From the NCBI RefSeq assembly GCF_041262565.1, contig NZ_JBGCCJ010000001.1:3844001-3908000 (forward strand): a stretch of DNA of 64,000 nucleotides, written 5' to 3'. Position numbers and translations under genes: made by a program. The DNA is from Leifsonia sp. EB41 (GTDB taxonomy: Bacteria > Actinomycetota > Actinomycetes > Actinomycetales > Microbacteriaceae). Under the pieces are notes generated by a model. The model ran no database searches, was not told where the DNA came from, and was given only the letters and a program-made list of their open reading frames with translations. This document shows positions 60,932 through 64,000 of this stretch, one piece after another (positions within the stretch are counted from its first letter, which is position 1; every line of letters begins with the position of its first letter).

Positions 60932-63900
60932 ATGTCCACCCGAGGCTTCCGTCCGCGCGTCGACGACGCGGCCGGCGGCCCCGCCGTCGCGCTCGACGAC
61001 GCCCAGCGCGCGGTGCTCGCGCTGCCGGACGGCGTCTCGTCCGCGGTTCTCGGCGCGCCGGGAACCGGCAAGACCACCGCGCTGGTGGAGGCCATCGCCG
61101 AGCGCGTGCACGACCGCGGCTACGCCGCGTCGGAGGTCCTCGCGCTCAGCGCCTCCCGCGCCGCCGCGACCGCCCTGCGCGACCGGATCTCGCTGCGGCT
61201 CGGCGTTCCGACGCCCGGCCCGCTGGCCCGCACGGCGACCTCCCTCGCCTTCCAGCTCTCCGGCGAGCAGGCCAGGCGCAACGGCTGGGAGCCGCCGCGG
61301 CTGCTCACCGGCGGCGAGCAGGACCAGATCATCGCCGAGCTGCTGGCCGGCCACCTGGAGGACGGCGGCGGACCGGTCTGGCCCCCCTCGCTCGGGCCGG
61401 AGGTGCGCATCCTGCGCGGTTTCCGCACCGAGCTGCGCGAGCTCATCGGCCGCTGCGCCGAGCGCGGCGTGTCGCCGTCGCGGCTGGCCGAGCTCGGCGC
61501 GATCACCGCTCGCGACGAATGGCGCGCGGCCGGCCGGTTCATCGCGGAGTACCAGAGCGTCCTCGACAGCTTCCGCGGCGGCTACGTCGACGCCGCCGAG
61601 CTGATCGCCTCAGCCGTCCCCGTCGTCGCGGAGGGCAGCACGCTCGACGGCCTCAAGGCGTTGTTCGTCGACGACCTCCAGGAGGCCACCGTCGCCACGA
61701 TCGCGCTGCTGCGCGCGGTGGCGGCGCGCGGCATCGCGGTCATCGCGTTCGGCGACCCCGACGTCGCGTCCACCACGTTCCGCGGCGCGGAGGTCGCGGC
61801 GCTCGGCCAGCTCGGCGCGCGGCTGGGCGTGCCCGTGACGCGCGTCGTGCTCGCCACAGCGCACCGCCAGCCCCCCGCGCTCCGCGAGCTGACCTCGCGG
61901 GTCACCGAGCGGATCGGCACGGCGGCGGCCGGCGTGCACCGCGTGGCCGTCGCGGGGCGCGAGCAGCCCGAGGACGCCGGGCCGGCCGTCGTGGTCGTGA
62001 AGGCGTCGTCCGCTCCGGCCGAGGCCGCGCGGCTCGCCCGGCTGCTGCGCGAGCGGCGGCTCATCGACGGCGTCCCGTGGAACCGCATGGCCGTCGTGGT
62101 GCGGTCGGGTGCGCACATCCCCGGCCTCGCCCGTTCGCTCGCCGTCGCGGAGATCCCGACGACCACCAGCATCGCGGGGCGCCCGCTGCGCGACGACTAC
62201 GCGGCCCGGCAGCTCATCACGATCGCGGGCGTCGCCGTCGGCGCGATCGAGCTGACCCCGGTCGTTGCGACCGAGCTGCTGCTCGGGCCCTTCGGCGGCC
62301 TGGACGCGATCAGCCTGCGCCGGCTGCGGCTCGCGCTGCGCCAGGAGGAGCTGGCCGGCGACGGCAATCGGGCGGGCGACGACCTCCTGGTCGAAGCGCT
62401 CGCCACGCCGGCGAACCTCGCCACGATCGACTCCTCGCCCGCCCGCCGGGCCGCGCGCCTGGCCGAGACCCTGCGCGGCAGCCGCGAGAAGGCGGCGGCC
62501 GGCAGCACGATCGAGGAGCTGCTCTGGCACGCCTGGGAGCGCAGCGGCCTGGCCAAACGGTGGCTGGAGCAGTCCGAGCGCTCCGGGATCGTCGCCGACG
62601 AGGCCGACCGGCACCTCGACGGCGTCGTGGCCCTGTTCACCGCAGCCCGGCGCTTCGTGGAGCGCTCGCCCGAGCGTCCGGCCTCCGACTTCGTGATCGA
62701 GCTGCTCGGCGCCGAGGTGCCGGAGGACACCCTCGCGGCCCGCACGACCGGTGACGCGGTGCTGGTGTGCACGCCGAGCGCCACGGTCGGCCGGGAGTTC
62801 GACGTGGTCGCCGTGGCCGGCCTCCAGGAGAGCGTCTGGCCCAACCTGCGGCTGCGCGGTTCGCTGCTGCACCCGCAGGAGCTGGACGACGCCCTCGCCG
62901 GTCGCCGCGCCGGCCCTGCGGACGACGGTGCGGACACCGCGGACCAGCGGGCGGAGGTCCTGAGCGACGAGCTGCGGATGTTCGCCCTCGCGGTCTCCCG
63001 CGCCCGGCGTCAGGTGCTGCTCACCGCGACAGCCAACGACGACGAGCAGCCCTCGCCGTTCCTCCGGCTCGCCGCCGGGCTCGCGGTCGAGGACGACGAT
63101 CCCGGCATCCACCCGCTGTCGCTGCGCGGCATGGTCGGCCGGCTGCGCCGCCGGCTGGTGACCACCGGCTCGCCCGACGCTGCCGACGCGCTGGCCCGGC
63201 TCGCCGGAGCCGGGGTGGAGGGCGCCGATCCCGCCGACTGGTACGGCCTCGCCGAGCCGTCGACCACCGAGCCGCTGATCGACCTGGACGACCCGGAGGC
63301 GCGGGTGAAGGTCTCGCCGTCGCGGCTGGGCACGTTCGAGAAGTCGCCTCTGGCCTGGTTCGTGGACGAGATGGCCGCCTCGCCGAGCGGGCTCGCCGCC
63401 GGCATCGGCACCGTGGTGCACGCGGTCATGGAGGAGGCCGCCGCGACCGAGGAGACGAGCGTCGACGTGCTCTGGTCCGGCATCGAGCGGCGCTGGGCGC
63501 AGCTCCAGTTCGAGTCGCCCTGGATCGAGGAGCGCGAGCGCCGCCGGACGCGCGGGCTCGTCGGCGGCGTCTCGGAGTATCTGCGCGACTTCGGGCGTGC
63601 GGGAGGCCGCCTGCTCGGCTCGGAGGGCGAGTTCCAGCTCGAGCTCGGCCGGGCGCGGATCAGCGGCAAGATCGACCGGATCGAGGAGACTCCGGACGGC
63701 ACGGTCGTGATCGTCGACCTGAAGACCGGGCGCACCGTGCCGACGGCCGCGGAGACGGCGTCGCACGCCCAGCTCGGCGTGTACCAGCTCGCGCTGGAGC
63801 ACGGCGCCGTGGAGGCGGCGGAGCTGCCGCCGGGCGGCGCGAAGCTGCTGTTCGTGGCCAAGGGCGTCCGTGGCAAGGCCTACCGCGAGGTGGTGCAGGA

Positions 63901-64000
63901 GCGCGTCGACGCGGAGGCGCTCGTCCGGCTGGAGGAGCGCGTGGCGCAGGCAGCGGATGGCATGGCCGGGGCGACGTTCGCGGGAGTGGTGGACCTGGGC
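60932..64000 (+). CDS. adnA: AdnA-like UvrD/RecB-family helicase-nuclease (partial at 3' end)
   Basis: 1023 residues are visible and the frame is still open at the window edge. The N-terminal UvrD-like motor has Walker A GAPGTGKT (41-48) and a Walker B-like FVDDLQEA near 247, with helicase motifs ATAHRQP and VCTPSATVGREFDVVAVAGLQE. The C-terminal RecB-type nuclease (about 790 onwards) has GKIDRIE, VDLKTG and HAQLGVYQLAL. This matches AdnA of the AdnAB complex, which resects double-strand breaks in actinobacteria; adnB should follow downstream. TACCGT lies 6 nt before the ATG. Assignment to AdnA rather than AdnB rests on gene order. Confidence 0.82.
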   Translation, partial: MSTRGFRPRVDDAAGGPAVALDDAQRAVLALPDGVSSAVLGAPGTGKTTALVEAIAERVHDRGYAASEVLALSASRAAATALRDRISLRLGVPTPGPLARTATSLAFQLSGEQARRNGWEPPRLLTGGEQDQIIAELLAGHLEDGGGPVWPPSLGPEVRILRGFRTELRELIGRCAERGVSPSRLAELGAITARDEWRAAGRFIAEYQSVLDSFRGGYVDAAELIASAVPVVAEGSTLDGLKALFVDDLQEATVATIALLRAVAARGIAVIAFGDPDVASTTFRGAEVAALGQLGARLGVPVTRVVLATAHRQPPALRELTSRVTERIGTAAAGVHRVAVAGREQPEDAGPAVVVVKASSAPAEAARLARLLRERRLIDGVPWNRMAVVVRSGAHIPGLARSLAVAEIPTTTSIAGRPLRDDYAARQLITIAGVAVGAIELTPVVATELLLGPFGGLDAISLRRLRLALRQEELAGDGNRAGDDLLVEALATPANLATIDSSPARRAARLAETLRGSREKAAAGSTIEELLWHAWERSGLAKRWLEQSERSGIVADEADRHLDGVVALFTAARRFVERSPERPASDFVIELLGAEVPEDTLAARTTGDAVLVCTPSATVGREFDVVAVAGLQESVWPNLRLRGSLLHPQELDDALAGRRAGPADDGADTADQRAEVLSDELRMFALAVSRARRQVLLTATANDDEQPSPFLRLAAGLAVEDDDPGIHPLSLRGMVGRLRRRLVTTGSPDAADALARLAGAGVEGADPADWYGLAEPSTTEPLIDLDDPEARVKVSPSRLGTFEKSPLAWFVDEMAASPSGLAAGIGTVVHAVMEEAAATEETSVDVLWSGIERRWAQLQFESPWIEERERRRTRGLVGGVSEYLRDFGRAGGRLLGSEGEFQLELGRARISGKIDRIEETPDGTVVIVDLKTGRTVPTAAETASHAQLGVYQLALEHGAVEAAELPPGGAKLLFVAKGVRGKAYREVVQERVDAEALVRLEERVAQAADGMAGATFAGVVDLG

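Overview
This window is chromosomal DNA of a high-GC actinobacterium, most likely of the family Microbacteriaceae (Leifsonia-like; the genus is a guess). The evidence is the strong G/C third-position bias in every gene, the families present (AdnA-type helicase-nuclease, DUF3107, DUF3117, DUF3516 helicase, ferritin-like fold protein, TatB, DUF779), many genes with a -10-like hexamer only 6-8 nt before the start codon (leaderless pattern), and a dapD/dapE diaminopimelate branch. I saw no rRNA, tRNA, CRISPR array, insertion sequence or complete prophage.

Layout. 1-6040 (minus strand) is a molybdenum operon: a Mo-dependent membrane oxidoreductase (frameshifted as given), moeB-rhodanese, moeA, a moaC-moaB fusion, moaE, a HTH-TOBE molybdate-binding protein and the start of a lipoprotein that is probably ModA. 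6109-13579 holds a Ski2-like helicase with a DUF3516 tail, a Pit phosphate permease with a small membrane partner, two divergent nucleobase permeases and a DUF4190-like protein. 13631-23997 carries trmB, an aldehyde dehydrogenase, aspA, an alpha/beta hydrolase, a fumarylacetoacetate hydrolase-family enzyme, a GT2 glycosyltransferase, an Ada-AlkA repair fusion, a GlcD-like oxidase and an FKBP isomerase. 24087-28394 contains two divergent regulator/enzyme pairs (MocR with an AhpD-like protein; TetR with an SDR) and a VOC protein. rpsO (28538) and pnp (36098) are separated by about 7 kb of accessory genes: LtrA, VanZ, an aldehyde dehydrogenase/DUF779/GAF-regulator module, an M23-like exported protein with a duplicated C-terminal module, and a fructosamine kinase-like protein. 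38508-42653 is an Lrp regulator divergent from a 2-oxoacid dehydrogenase operon (E1 alpha, E1 beta, E2). 42723-46013 is dapD/dapE plus a membrane glycosyltransferase-like protein. 46132-56646 includes DUF3117, an O-methyltransferase, tatB, an MFS/PLP-enzyme pair, the mrp-DUF1003-CBS operon, a stress-type membrane protein, pepP and a PHP phosphoesterase. 56697-64000 holds a secreted transglycosylase-like protein, a DEAD-box helicase, a ferritin-like protein, a small membrane protein, DUF3107 and an AdnA-like helicase-nuclease that runs off the right edge; as I recall it, this block resembles the Mycobacterium rhlE-to-adnA neighbourhood.

The most distinctive non-coding feature is a set of very long hairpins at convergent gene ends. 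Four of them (17.5, 24.0, 42.7 and 54.1 kb) share the outer arm CGARGGGCACGT and split into two inner-arm types, so they look like a dispersed family of bidirectional terminators. The most distinctive protein feature is the M23-like protein at 33987, which lacks the first zinc-ligand histidine and carries a C-terminal module also encoded alone by the next gene.
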